Notes: generated by a model from the letters alone, not told the origin. A stretch of DNA of 64,000 nucleotides from a bacterium (GCA_016202645.1 JACQOF010000140.1:1-64000); one strand, 5' to 3'; positions 52,046-60,693 are shown, counted from the stretch's first letter. Program-made: numbers and translations.

Positions 52046-53194
52046 ATGCGAATCGGCCTGGTAATCTTACTGTCTTGTCTCACGGCCTCCTCCGCCATCG
52101 CCGCCGACACCACGCCCCCCAAGCCGGCCTTCAAGGTCGTCCTGGCCGTCGATCCACGATTGCCGAGCATGTCTCAGAAGGATGTGGAGCAGGCCCTGAA
52201 GCTCGCGGCGAACTGGATCGAGGTGTGGTACCGCAAGCGCGTGCGGTTTCAGGTTGACCGGACGGAACATATCGATTCCTACATGTCGGCCGTGTTTGAG
52301 AAACTGCCCATTCCCGGCGACTGGCTGAAATATCCATACGCCCTGGACGGTTCCGATCAGGTCGCACGGTTTCACGGACAGCAGGTGGCGGCCTTGAAGG
52401 AACGGTCCTTGGACGCGATCCGCGGGTATGTTCCGGACGACATCAAGCCGCTCATCACATCGCCGGAATTGGCGGCGGCGAACTTGCTCAAAATCTATGA
52501 CGACCGGCTGAAAATCTGGAGAACCATCCGCTCTCCGAAGGGCCTGCCTTACTTTGATACGGGCTTCCCGGCCAAGCACAGCTACTGGCACTGGGAACGG
52601 CTCTTCGATTCTTACTGGCCGGAAGACATCACCGACCACATCATCGTCACGAATGTCATGCTGATCGACGACGCCCTCGGCGACGCCCCGCCGCATTCTC
52701 TCGTGCGCGGCGGCCTCTTGAACGGCCTCGCCCAGGAGGAATCTCCGCAGGTGGTCGTGTCGACGTTTCCCCTCATCACCGACGCGCCGGCGGTGTCGGA
52801 CCTGAGGGACACCACGGCGTTATCGTCGAGGGACCGGATTCGGGCGCTTGCGCACATCATCGCCCACGAATTCGGCGCGCACGTCATCCAGGGTTATTTC
52901 GACGTCTATGACCACACAGCCTGCGTCGCGGTTCCGACCCCGGGCCTCGCCTACGCCGCCACCCTCCGGAATCTCTTTTCCGGCCCGCCCTGCAAACTCG
53001 CTCACCCGCCGCTCGACCGGAAAAAATCCCTCACCGACCGCTATGAAAATCTGGCTCACCGGTATCTGGCCGTGAAAGACTACGCAAACGCCAAAAAAGC
53101 CGTGGACCGGGCCATATCGCTCGAACCGGGGCGACCCCTCCTGAAAATGATGCGCCGCCAGCTGTCCAAAAAATTACAGGGTCGGGACCATTAA
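52046..53194 (+). CDS. Hypothetical exported protein with HEFGAH motif and TPR-like tail
   Basis: A 382-residue protein with a signal peptide (LVILLSCLTASSAIAA). I do not recognise the family. The core contains ALAHIIAHEFGAHVIQGYFDVYDH; the His-Glu-x-x-x-His spacing differs from zincin HExxH by one residue, so protease activity is only a possibility. Residues about 335-375 look like a TPR (YENLAHRYLAVKDYANAKKAVDRAISLEPGRP). The stop codon overlaps a flagellar-type promoter for the genes downstream. Confidence 0.7.
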   Translation: MRIGLVILLSCLTASSAIAADTTPPKPAFKVVLAVDPRLPSMSQKDVEQALKLAANWIEVWYRKRVRFQVDRTEHIDSYMSAVFEKLPIPGDWLKYPYALDGSDQVARFHGQQVAALKERSLDAIRGYVPDDIKPLITSPELAAANLLKIYDDRLKIWRTIRSPKGLPYFDTGFPAKHSYWHWERLFDSYWPEDITDHIIVTNVMLIDDALGDAPPHSLVRGGLLNGLAQEESPQVVVSTFPLITDAPAVSDLRDTTALSSRDRIRALAHIIAHEFGAHVIQGYFDVYDHTACVAVPTPGLAYAATLRNLFSGPPCKLAHPPLDRKKSLTDRYENLAHRYLAVKDYANAKKAVDRAISLEPGRPLLKMMRRQLSKKLQGRDH

Positions 53195-53219
53195 AGTCCG
53201 CCGATTTTTCCGCCGATAG
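53192..53219 (+). promoter_or_regulatory. Sigma-28 (FliA)-type promoter for the flagellin genes
   Basis: TAAAGTCC (53192-53199), 12-nt spacer, GCCGATAG (53212-53219), against the FliA consensus TAAAGTTT-N11-GCCGATAA. The leader to the first gene at 53430 would be about 200 nt; it contains a small GGCGG/CCGCC hairpin near 53235 but no known riboswitch. Confidence 0.55.
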
Positions 53220-53429
53220 GGAAACCAAGTCGAGGCGGGTTTTCTCCGCCAGGACCGGAAGAGGCCATGGAAGGCCGAACGTGCGTGAACAGGGACGTTG
53301 ATTCAAGGGATTTATAGTTTCCTCACCGATACCGTCCCTTTCCCATTTTCCCTTCCAAACCCTCGGACCTGTATCCACGGATGGGTACGACGCGCATATT
53401 TTGGCTGAATCACACGGAGGTGAACGGAC

Positions 53430-53603
53430 ATGGATGTCCAGGGAATTCACAACGGGTTCCAGCAGTACAAAGGCGTGACCAAGGAAGTCCGGGAGGCGCG
53501 CGAACAGCGCTTGGCGGCCCATGAGGCGCTCCCGAAAGTCAAATCCCCGGAGGAAGCCCGGAAACTGATCGACGAGGTCAGGAATCTGCTTCTGTACGGC
53601 TAA
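53430..53603 (+). CDS. 57-residue protein upstream of the VWA flagellin
   Basis: ATG 53430 with a strong GGAGGTG eight bases upstream; stop TAA at 53601-53603. The peptide is charged and mostly helical (VTKEVREAREQRLAAHEAL, SPEEARKLIDEVRNLLLYG), with no signal or membrane span. It lies 21 bases before the flagellin and shares its promoter, so a secretion chaperone, FlaG-like or regulatory role is possible. I do not recognise a family. Confidence 0.7.
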   Translation: MDVQGIHNGFQQYKGVTKEVREAREQRLAAHEALPKVKSPEEARKLIDEVRNLLLYG

Positions 53604-53624
53604 TAGCGCTCCGGGGTAAACGCC

Positions 53625-55073
53625 ATGGCCGACGGTTTCCTGGTGCGGCACAACATCCAGGCGATGTTCGCGCACCGGCAGTCCACATTGAATAACGGGA
53701 CGATCTCGAAGGCCATGGAGCGCCTGTCCAGCGGCTACCGGATCAACCGCGCCTCGGATGACGCCGGGGGGCTGGCGGTGTCGGAGAAACTCCGTACCCA
53801 GATCCGGGGGTTTGACCAGGCCGCCAAGAACATTCAGGATGGGATGTCCTTCATCCAAACAGGCGATTCTGCCCTCCAGACGGTCCACGACATCCTCCAG
53901 CGCACCAGGGAACTGCTTCTTCAGGCGGCTAATGGCGTCTACACCGACACCGACCGCTCTTTTATCAATCTCGAGATCCAGAATCTCATGCAGGAAATCG
54001 ACCGAATTCACACCTCGACCTACTTCAACCAAAAACGTATCTTTGATCACTCCACGGCGGACATCGTCTGGATCATCGACAATTCCGTCAGCATGGGACC
54101 GGAACAGGCGGAACTGGCGAACGTCACGGCGCAGGCGTTTTTCGAGGATCTCGAACGCCGGGAGATTTCGTTCCGGGTGGCGACCGTTGGATTTTCAAAC
54201 GCCGCCAACACAAGCGTCGTGGGAGACTTCACGACCAATTTGTCTGAGTTCGCCACGGATGTCCTGAACGTCGGAACGGCCGGGTCCGGGTTCGAAAATG
54301 GCATGGGCGCTCTCACGTTTTCGCTGGGCGCCCTCCAGTACCGGCAGAACGCCCGAAAGATTTTTGTCATTCTGACCGACGAGGACGCGGACGACGCCGG
54401 CAACAATCTGGCCGGCGGATCGTCGGACCTCTTGTCCGCCACGAATTCGAAGATGGTCGATAACGATGTTCTGGTGGATGTCGTCACCAATACCACGATC
54501 ACCGGCGCGGGCGCGAATCCGGCGCTCCCGGCCGATATTGAATACAGAGACAAGGCTCTGCAGGTTTCCGGCGACAACGGAATCGGCGTTCCAAACGCGA
54601 CGGGCGGAAAAACCTTCACGTCCCTCGGCGGAACATTTGCAAATGACCTGGTGGCGCAGATCGACAGTGCCATCGGTGAGGTGATCCGGGTTCAAGTCGG
54701 CCCAAACGTCAACCAGAAATTTGCCAGCGTCCTTCAGTCGCCGATCTCAACCAAACAACTTGGGCTGAAAAATGTCTCGGCCATGAATCAGATCCTCGCC
54801 GGATCCTCCATATCCGCCATCGACGGCGCCATCAACACGCTTTCCAAGATCCGGGCCAACCTCGGAGCGGAAATGAATCGGCTTCAGAGCACGTTCGTCT
54901 ACGCCCAAATCGCCAAGGAATCCCTCCAGGCCGCCGAGTCCCGCATCCGGGACGCTGACATGGCCGCGGAGATCATCGAATTCACAAAAGCACAGGTCGT
55001 AGGCCAGTCCTCAAACGCGATGCTGGCCCAGGCCAATCTCATGCCGCAAAATGTCCTGAGCCTCCTCGGGTGA
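53625..55073 (+). CDS. Flagellin with an inserted von Willebrand factor A domain
   Basis: A 482-residue flagellin. Residues 1-141 are the usual N-terminal D0/D1 (ERLSSGYRINRASDDAGGLAVSEKLRTQ) and 385-482 the C-terminal D1/D0 (AESRIRDADMAAEIIEFTKAQ). Where D2/D3 would be, residues about 145-350 form a VWA domain with the MIDAS motif Asp152-Asn-Ser154-Val-Ser156 and a later LTDED (Asp252). VWA domains bind proteins or matrix through a metal ion, so the filament surface may be adhesive. Flagellin export needs no signal peptide. Only a weak CGGGGT precedes the ATG. Confidence 0.93.
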   Translation: MADGFLVRHNIQAMFAHRQSTLNNGTISKAMERLSSGYRINRASDDAGGLAVSEKLRTQIRGFDQAAKNIQDGMSFIQTGDSALQTVHDILQRTRELLLQAANGVYTDTDRSFINLEIQNLMQEIDRIHTSTYFNQKRIFDHSTADIVWIIDNSVSMGPEQAELANVTAQAFFEDLERREISFRVATVGFSNAANTSVVGDFTTNLSEFATDVLNVGTAGSGFENGMGALTFSLGALQYRQNARKIFVILTDEDADDAGNNLAGGSSDLLSATNSKMVDNDVLVDVVTNTTITGAGANPALPADIEYRDKALQVSGDNGIGVPNATGGKTFTSLGGTFANDLVAQIDSAIGEVIRVQVGPNVNQKFASVLQSPISTKQLGLKNVSAMNQILAGSSISAIDGAINTLSKIRANLGAEMNRLQSTFVYAQIAKESLQAAESRIRDADMAAEIIEFTKAQVVGQSSNAMLAQANLMPQNVLSLLG

Positions 55074-55144
55074 CCCTGATAGCGCAGGGATGGAACTTTT
55101 CACCGGACTAAAATAGGGTGGGGACGTGGGAAAGGAGGGCGGAC

Positions 55145-55417
55145 ATGAAGGAGATTGAAGTCCGGAAGATCACCGAGGACGAAAAGAAAAAGCTGAAGAT
55201 CAGCCAGTGGCCCATCTGGACATGCGGCGTGAGCGCGTTCGACTGGCACTACGACGAGACCGAAAGCTGTTTGATTCTCGAAGGCGACGTCACCGTCAAG
55301 ACCGCCTCGGGAAGCGTCCGGTTCGGCGCGGGCGATTTTGTCCGATTTCAGAAGGGCCTGTCCTGCACGTGGGAAGTCGCCAAACCCGTGCGAAAACATT
55401 ATTCCTTCGATGAATGA
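55145..55417 (+). CDS. Small cupin-domain protein
   Basis: A 90-residue single cupin (Cupin_3/DUF861 type): WPIWTCGVSAFDWHYDETESCLILEGDVTVKT, then GAGDFVRFQKGLSCTWEVAKPVRKHYSF. The metal-binding His and Glu of motif 1 are there (WHYDETE). Substrate unknown. AAAGGAGGG lies about eight bases before ATG 55145, so the start is firm. Followed after 12 bases by the YyaL-like gene. Confidence 0.85.
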   Translation: MKEIEVRKITEDEKKKLKISQWPIWTCGVSAFDWHYDETESCLILEGDVTVKTASGSVRFGAGDFVRFQKGLSCTWEVAKPVRKHYSFDE

Positions 55418-55429
55418 ACACACACGACC

Positions 55430-57541
55430 GTGTTGACATCCTCAAGGCGCACACTCCTCATAGTCTGGGCGGCGGGCGCTAGCCTCCAAATGGCCAACGC
55501 CGACTCAACCGAAAAAAAATACAACCGGCTCGTTCACGAGAAAAGTCCCTATCTCATCCAGCACAAGGACAATCCCATCTGGTGGTATCCGTGGGGGGAG
55601 GCGGCGTTCGCGGCGGCGAAGCGGGAGAACAAACCGGTCTTTCTCTCCATCGGCTACTCGACCTGCTACTGGTGCCATTTCATGGAAAAGGATTCCTTCG
55701 AGAAACAGGATGTCGCCGATCTTCTGAACGCTGATTTCATCGCGATCAAAGTCGACCGCGAGGAACGCCCTGAAGTCGACAACATCTACATGACGGCGCT
55801 CGTGGCCATGACCGGCGGAGGGGGCTGGCCGATGTCGATGTTTCTGACGCCCGAGGGGAAACCCTTTTTCGGCGCGAGCACCATCCCGCACGATGGTTTT
55901 GTCCAGGTTCTCACGCAGATCACCCAAGTCTGGAAATCCGACCCGGACAAGATACGGAAAAGCGGGGACCAGATCGCCGGAGAGCTGTCGAAAATGCTGA
56001 GCCCGGCCGCCGGACGGGGCGACGTGAACAAGGGCGCTCTGGAAAGTTTTCTATCTGAAATGAAATTCCAGTTCGACGACCGCTACGCCGGCTTCGGACC
56101 CGGCGGCAACAAATTCCCCAGGCCGCACCTCTTCATGGCGCTTCTTCGGATCCACCGCCGGTCCGGCGACTCCGAGGCGCTGAACATGACAACCCGCACG
56201 CTCAAGGCCATGGCGCGCGGCGGGATTCACGATCTCGTCGCGGGCGGGTTTCACCGGTACAGCGTCGATCCCAGATGGGACATTCCGCACTTTGAAAAAA
56301 TGCTGTACGACAACGCCGGCATTGCGATGGCCTGCCTCGAGGCATTCCAAGCCACCAAAGAATCAGAGTTCGCCGGCGTCGCCGCGAAAACGCTTGACTG
56401 GGTCCTCGCGGAAATGACGCATCCCGGCGGCGGGTTCTATTCCGCGCAGGACGCGGGAGATTTCGGCGAGGAGGGAGACTTCTACGCGTGGACCCGGGAG
56501 GAACTGAAGCGCATTCTGACGCCGGAGGAATTTGAGAAGATCGAGGCCGTTTTTCAGATCAGCCCGCGTGGGAATTTCGAGGGCGAACGAAATGTTTTCC
56601 ATGTGCCGGATGATGCGCCCATCCCGGATTCGTCCGACAAACTCTACGCTTCCGCCCACGCTAAAATCGCGGCCGTACGTTCCAAACGCGAGCGCCCGCG
56701 GCTGGACGACAAGGTCCTCACCGACTGGAACGGCCTCATGATCGCGGCGATGGCGCGCGGGTATCAGGCGCTGGGGGAGAAGAAATACCTGGACGCGGCC
56801 CAAAAAGCGGCGGGATTCATCCGGAAAAATCTCGTCGACGCCAAAGGCCGTCTGCTCCACCGCTGGCGCGACGGCGACGCCGCTCATCCGGCACTGCTCG
56901 ACGACTACGCCTTTCTCATCCACGGCCTGATCGAACTCTACCAGTCCGATTTCGACCCGGCGTGGTTCGAGTGGGCCGTCGAGCTTCAGACCCGGCTCGA
57001 CACGGCGTTTTGGGACGAGGCGGGCGGCGCCTATTTCATCGACGACGCGCAGGACTCGACCCTGCTCTTCCGGTCGAAGGAATTCGAGGACATGGCCATT
57101 CCCTCTGGCAACGCCATCGCCGCCCTGAATCTGCTCCGGTTGGCCGACTTTACATACGCCGAGTCCCACCGCACCCGGGCCGAACGCCTCATCCGGACGG
57201 CGTCAGACCGCCTGAACCGCCAGCCGACCGCTTACCCGCAGATGCTCGTCGCGCTGGACTACGCACTCGACCGCTCGAAGGAAATCGCGATCACTGGAAA
57301 AAAAGACGACCCGCTTTCCAAAAAAATGATCGAAACCCTTCGAAGAGAATTCCTGCCGAACAAGGTCGTCGCCCTGACAGACGGCCAAACGCCGGCGGGC
57401 GCATTGAAGTTGTTGGAGGATAAAATTTTCGTCAAAGGAAAAACCACCGCCTACGCCTGCGAAAAAGGCCTCTGCAAACTTCCCACCTCCGACCCGGCCG
57501 AACTGCTGAAACAGGCCGCCGAATTTCAGATCTTGAAATAG
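55430..57541 (+). CDS. YyaL/DUF255 thioredoxin-domain protein
   Basis: A 703-residue protein of the YyaL/SSP411 family. N-terminal thioredoxin-like domain ([23 protein letters not shown], active-site-like CYWC in [16 protein letters not shown]), then an alpha/alpha-barrel like that of N-acylglucosamine 2-epimerases ([40 protein letters not shown]). The first 25 residues could be a signal peptide ([17 protein letters not shown]), which is unusual for the family. GTG start. Its role is not well known. Confidence 0.85.
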   Translation: MLTSSRRTLLIVWAAGASLQMANADSTEKKYNRLVHEKSPYLIQHKDNPIWWYPWGEAAFAAAKRENKPVFLSIGYSTCYWCHFMEKDSFEKQDVADLLNADFIAIKVDREERPEVDNIYMTALVAMTGGGGWPMSMFLTPEGKPFFGASTIPHDGFVQVLTQITQVWKSDPDKIRKSGDQIAGELSKMLSPAAGRGDVNKGALESFLSEMKFQFDDRYAGFGPGGNKFPRPHLFMALLRIHRRSGDSEALNMTTRTLKAMARGGIHDLVAGGFHRYSVDPRWDIPHFEKMLYDNAGIAMACLEAFQATKESEFAGVAAKTLDWVLAEMTHPGGGFYSAQDAGDFGEEGDFYAWTREELKRILTPEEFEKIEAVFQISPRGNFEGERNVFHVPDDAPIPDSSDKLYASAHAKIAAVRSKRERPRLDDKVLTDWNGLMIAAMARGYQALGEKKYLDAAQKAAGFIRKNLVDAKGRLLHRWRDGDAAHPALLDDYAFLIHGLIELYQSDFDPAWFEWAVELQTRLDTAFWDEAGGAYFIDDAQDSTLLFRSKEFEDMAIPSGNAIAALNLLRLADFTYAESHRTRAERLIRTASDRLNRQPTAYPQMLVALDYALDRSKEIAITGKKDDPLSKKMIETLRREFLPNKVVALTDGQTPAGALKLLEDKIFVKGKTTAYACEKGLCKLPTSDPAELLKQAAEFQILK

Positions 57542-57586
57542 AAATAGGGTAGGAATAGGAATAGGGGGAATAGGGAATAGGGAATA

Positions 57587-57757
57587 GGGGTCATTCCCTT
57601 AGTTTGTTAGTTTGGGCCAAACGTAACTGTTCAGGTCGTCATTCCCGCGAAAGCGGGAATCTAGTCCGCATGGTGACGATCCGATGTCCCCTTTCGCGGG
57701 AATGACGGATAGGGCCGAATAATAGCGGCTAAACTAATAAACTAAGGGAATGACCCC
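57587..57757. repeat. 27-bp inverted repeat enclosing an RE1 copy
   Basis: Arms at 57587-57613 (GGGGTCATTCCCTTAGTTTG plus TTAGTTT) and 57731-57757 match with one mismatch. Low-complexity AATAGGG units and their complement extend the pairing outside. The gap lies between convergent YyaL and RsmI-like genes. Confidence 0.9.
57637..57707. repeat. RE1 palindromic repeat, copy h
   Basis: Complete copy with a diverged centre and right arm (TGTCCCCTTTCGCGGGAATG), nested inside the 27-bp inverted repeat. Confidence 0.9.
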
Positions 57758-57780
57758 TTTACCCCTTCCCTTTACCTCCT

Positions 57781-58500
57781 TTACCCCTTTAGGATGCCCA
57801 GTAGAAAAATTGTTGGGCGGTTTTTCAAGTCTGGCCGGGCAGCTGATTTCCATTCCGAAACGCGCCGGGTCTGGATATCCTCGGTTGGCAGGGTCAAGTC
57901 CGACGCCACCGACAGGAATGTATTGTCCTCAAGCGCCGCCAGCGCGTCCTCGAAGACCGCCATGTTGCGGTACGGCGTCTCCATCCAGATTTCCGTCCGG
58001 ATGTGCCTGGCCGCCGAGGATTCGAGGTCCTTGAGCGTCCGACGACGCGACGCCGTGTCACGCGGAAGATATCCGTGGAACGCGAAGCGCTGGCCGCCGA
58101 GGCCCGACGCCATGAGCGCCAGGACGGGCGAGGACGGGCCGGCCAGGGGCCGCACGCGGACGCCATGGCGGTGAGCCAGAAGAACCAGTTCAGCGCCTGG
58201 ATCGGCGACAGCCGGCGAACCCCCGTCGGACACCAACCCCCAGGACTCGCCGGCCAGCACCGGCGCCAGCAGTTTTTCAAGTTCGGCAGGACGGGTATGT
58301 TCGTTCAGAAGCCGAACCGCGCGAGGAGGCGACGTCGGCGGCAGGCCGGCCTGTTTGAAGAAGACCGTCGCGCCTTTCCTGCTTTCCGCAATGAGACCCG
58401 ACAGCCGGCGGGCTTCTTCCCGCACAGACGGCGAAACGACTTCGAGAGCTTCCGGGGCGGATCCCAGAGCGGTTGGAATCAACACGAGCGTTCCTTTCAC
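57781..58500 (-). CDS. RsmI-like tetrapyrrole-methylase-fold methyltransferase
   Basis: A 239-residue protein of the RsmI/tetrapyrrole methylase superfamily: SWGLVSDGGSPAVADPGAELVLLAHRHG, RPLAGPSSPVLALMASGLGGQRFAFHGYLP, and YRNMAVFEDALAAL. It lacks the start ATPIGNLEDIT typical of true RsmI (here LIPTALGSAPEALEVV), placing it in the second COG0313 group. Probably methylates RNA, target unknown. GTG start 58500 with AAGGGTG upstream. Confidence 0.8.
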   Translation of the reverse strand: MKGTLVLIPTALGSAPEALEVVSPSVREEARRLSGLIAESRKGATVFFKQAGLPPTSPPRAVRLLNEHTRPAELEKLLAPVLAGESWGLVSDGGSPAVADPGAELVLLAHRHGVRVRPLAGPSSPVLALMASGLGGQRFAFHGYLPRDTASRRRTLKDLESSAARHIRTEIWMETPYRNMAVFEDALAALEDNTFLSVASDLTLPTEDIQTRRVSEWKSAARPDLKNRPTIFLLGILKG

Positions 58501-58564
58501 GGATCACCCTTATCTCGACCGCCCGATTCGATCAAGTTCATCCCTTCCGGGGACGATATATATA

Positions 58565-58593
58565 TTGACAACCCCCCGCGCGTGCGGTACCGT
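58565..58593 (+). promoter_or_regulatory. Possible promoter of the second flagellin
   Basis: -35 TTGACA (58565-58570), 17-nt spacer, weak -10 TACCGT (58588-58593). No FliA-type site was found in this 208-base gap. Confidence 0.3.
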
Positions 58594-58708
58594 CTTCGTA
58601 AGCCGTACGACACGCTGCGTCGCGCAAGGCGGCCCTGTTCGATGCCGGACAGGACAACCCAAATGGAGTTGGGGGGAAGATGCAAGACCCCACAGGGAGG
58701 GAACCCGA

Positions 58709-59527
58709 ATGGCGCTCACAGTCAACAACGATACCAGCCCGTTATCCGCATTAAGACAAGCCCAGATCAGCAGTTCCGAAGTCGGTCTGCGCCTGGCCCG
58801 CATAGCCTCAGGCCTTCGCATCAACCGCGCGTCTGACGACGCGGCCGGACTGGCCGTTTCTGAACAGCTCAGCACACAGCGTCGCGGTCTGGACGTTGCC
58901 GGCCGGAACATCCAGGACTTCACGTCCCTCGCGCAGACCGCCGAGGCTGGACTCGGCGAAATTCAGAACATGTCCCAGCGCATCAATGAACTGGCGATCC
59001 AAGCCTCCAACGGAACTCTGACCGGGGATGATCGCCGGTTGATCCAGGAAGAAATCAGCCAGCTCACGCAGGAAATCGACCGGCAGGCCACGGCCACCGA
59101 GTTCAACGGCCAGCCTCTGCTGACCGGAACTTTTTCCGGGACCGCGCAGGTGGGTCCGAACGCGGGCGATACTCTGACCCTCTCGATTTCAGCCACGGAC
59201 GCATCGTCCCTCGGTCTGGCCGACGTCGACGTCACCACCCAGGCCGGCGCCCAGAACGCGATCAGTTCCGCCCAGGGCGCGGTCAACTCCGTCGCCACCC
59301 AGCGGGCCGACATCGGCGCCACCGTCAACCGCCTGCAGTCGAGTTTCAATTTCACCGGCGCGGCCGGGATAGCGACCACGGCGGCCGAATCCCGGATCCG
59401 GGACGCGGACGTCGCGGCGGAACTCATCGGCCTGACCACGGCGCAGGCCCGGGAGAAGGCGGGACTTTTCAGTGTCGCGCAAGGCAACCTCAATCAACAG
59501 AACGTCCTTCGGCTTCTCGGCGACTGA
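58709..59527 (+). CDS. Flagellin, short form
   Basis: A 272-residue flagellin that is nearly all D0/D1: RIASGLRINRASDDAAGLAVSEQLSTQ at the start and TAAESRIRDADVAAELIGLTTAQ at the end, with only a small middle domain (ATATEFNGQPLLTGTFSG). It could form the plain filament into which the VWA flagellin is mixed. GGGAGGG lies about eight bases before ATG 58709. The open frame upstream to 58355 is not coding. Confidence 0.93.
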   Translation: MALTVNNDTSPLSALRQAQISSSEVGLRLARIASGLRINRASDDAAGLAVSEQLSTQRRGLDVAGRNIQDFTSLAQTAEAGLGEIQNMSQRINELAIQASNGTLTGDDRRLIQEEISQLTQEIDRQATATEFNGQPLLTGTFSGTAQVGPNAGDTLTLSISATDASSLGLADVDVTTQAGAQNAISSAQGAVNSVATQRADIGATVNRLQSSFNFTGAAGIATTAAESRIRDADVAAELIGLTTAQAREKAGLFSVAQGNLNQQNVLRLLGD

Positions 59528-59557
59528 CCGCAACCCGGATTTTTCACGAGGGGCCTG

Positions 59558-60022
59558 ATGTTCCTCCGGATTTCGCTTCTCCTCCTCCGGCTCCAGGTCG
59601 GATACCTATTCTGGACCAGCGGCTGGCAGAAATGGTCCGCTGAACCTTCCTTCACCGACGGCGTTTCTCTGGGGCATTTTTTGAAAAAATGTCTTCTGGA
59701 GCACGAGGACGGCAGCGTCTCCGCGGCGATGATTCAAAATTACTTTATTCCTCACGCGGAACTTCTCGCCAAACTCGTCGTCGCCGGAGAACTGGCGGTC
59801 GGCGCGGCGCTTCTGGCCGGCTGCGCCACCCGGCCGGCCTGCGTGATTGGGATCGCCATGAATGTCTGTTTTATGCTGGCCCAGGGCGGCGGGTTCCTCA
59901 CTTTTGACAACAACGCCTTTTTCATCCTCATCCAACTCGCGCTCATGGCGGGCGCCGCCGGCCGGTTTATCGGGATCGACGCCGTCCTGACCAAAAAATG
60001 TCCGAATAAATATCTGTGGTAG
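59558..60022 (+). CDS. DoxX-family membrane protein
   Basis: A 154-residue protein with four membrane spans: RISLLLLRLQVGYLFWTSGWQKW, LLAKLVVAGELAVGAALLAG, ACVIGIAMNVCFMLAQGG and NNAFFILIQLALMAGAAGRF. This matches DoxX/TQO-like small membrane proteins linked to quinone or redox stress functions; the exact role is unknown. Its end overlaps the DUF1802 gene by seven bases. Confidence 0.8.
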   Translation: MFLRISLLLLRLQVGYLFWTSGWQKWSAEPSFTDGVSLGHFLKKCLLEHEDGSVSAAMIQNYFIPHAELLAKLVVAGELAVGAALLAGCATRPACVIGIAMNVCFMLAQGGGFLTFDNNAFFILIQLALMAGAAGRFIGIDAVLTKKCPNKYLW

Positions 60023-60600
60023 CGGTTTCCGTCAGCGAGGGCGCCGCCCTCAAGGAATGGGCGGCCGTGGTCAAAGCTCTGGAGAGCGGCGAACAGATTC
60101 TGGTTCTGCGTAAAGGCGGAATCCGGGAGGAGGGATTCGACGCAACCGCCGAAACCTTTTTTCTCTATCCGACCGGATTTCACCAAACCGGCGACAAGCT
60201 CCGGTTGGAGCACGCGCATTTTCTCGAGGAAGCCATGGCTGAGAAACCGCCGGAAGGCATCGTCCGGATCGGCTCCTTCGGGCAAGTGGTCGAAACATTT
60301 TCGGTCTCTTCCGAGAAAACCCTGGAACGGCTCGCGCCAGAGTACATCTACACTGTCGACGAACTCAAGAAAAAATTCTCCTTCCGGCCCGGCGAATCCC
60401 TGACGGCGCTGGCCGTCCGGGTCTACCGACTGCCCCGCGCGGTCGACCTGCCGGTCAAAACCCAATACGGCGGCTGTGTCTCCTGGATCCGCCTGCAGTC
60501 GCCGGTCCCTACGGAAAACGCCAGACCGGCGCTAACCGAGGAAGCCTTCAATAGAAAATTGTCGGCAGTAAGGATTGGGGTTCACGCAGGGGAGCCTTAA
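60016..60600 (+). CDS. DUF1802 family protein
   Basis: A 194-residue protein of the DUF1802 family: ALKEWAAVVKALESGEQILVLRKGGIREEG, FFLYPTGFHQTGDKLR, and YGGCVSWIRL. Function unknown. The last codons (AGEP, TAA) lie inside a 16-bp perfect palindrome, so the C-terminus is repeat-derived. GTG start overlapping DoxX. Confidence 0.85.
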   Translation: MVAVSVSEGAALKEWAAVVKALESGEQILVLRKGGIREEGFDATAETFFLYPTGFHQTGDKLRLEHAHFLEEAMAEKPPEGIVRIGSFGQVVETFSVSSEKTLERLAPEYIYTVDELKKKFSFRPGESLTALAVRVYRLPRAVDLPVKTQYGGCVSWIRLQSPVPTENARPALTEEAFNRKLSAVRIGVHAGEP

Positions 60601-60656
60601 GGCTCCACTTCGTATATCCCCCCCGGTATACGCAGGGGAGCTTTAAGGCTCCTCTG
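60584..60656. repeat. Tandem pair of GGAGCCTTAAGGCTCC palindromes
   Basis: Perfect palindrome GGAGCCTTAAGGCTCC at 60591-60606 and a near-perfect copy at 60637-60652, each preceded by ACGCAGGGGAGC; 46 bases apart. The first includes the DUF1802 stop. Could act as paired hairpins in the mRNA leader of queG. Confidence 0.85.
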
Positions 60657-60693
60657 ATGGTATCCGGGTCGAAAGGGTGAGCGAGGTGCTTCT

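Noticed and set aside
52046-53194. Call as a zinc metalloprotease from HEFGAH
   Set aside because: Spacing is HExxxH rather than HExxH and no third ligand is clear; left as hypothetical.
53220-53429. Cyclic-di-GMP or other riboswitch in the long flagellin leader
   Set aside because: Only a small GGCGG/CCGCC hairpin is seen; no known aptamer core could be recognised by eye.
3699-57707. RE1 copies as a CRISPR array or integron attachment sites
   Set aside because: Copies are far apart, palindromic, with variable short centres and no regular spacers, cas genes or integrase nearby.
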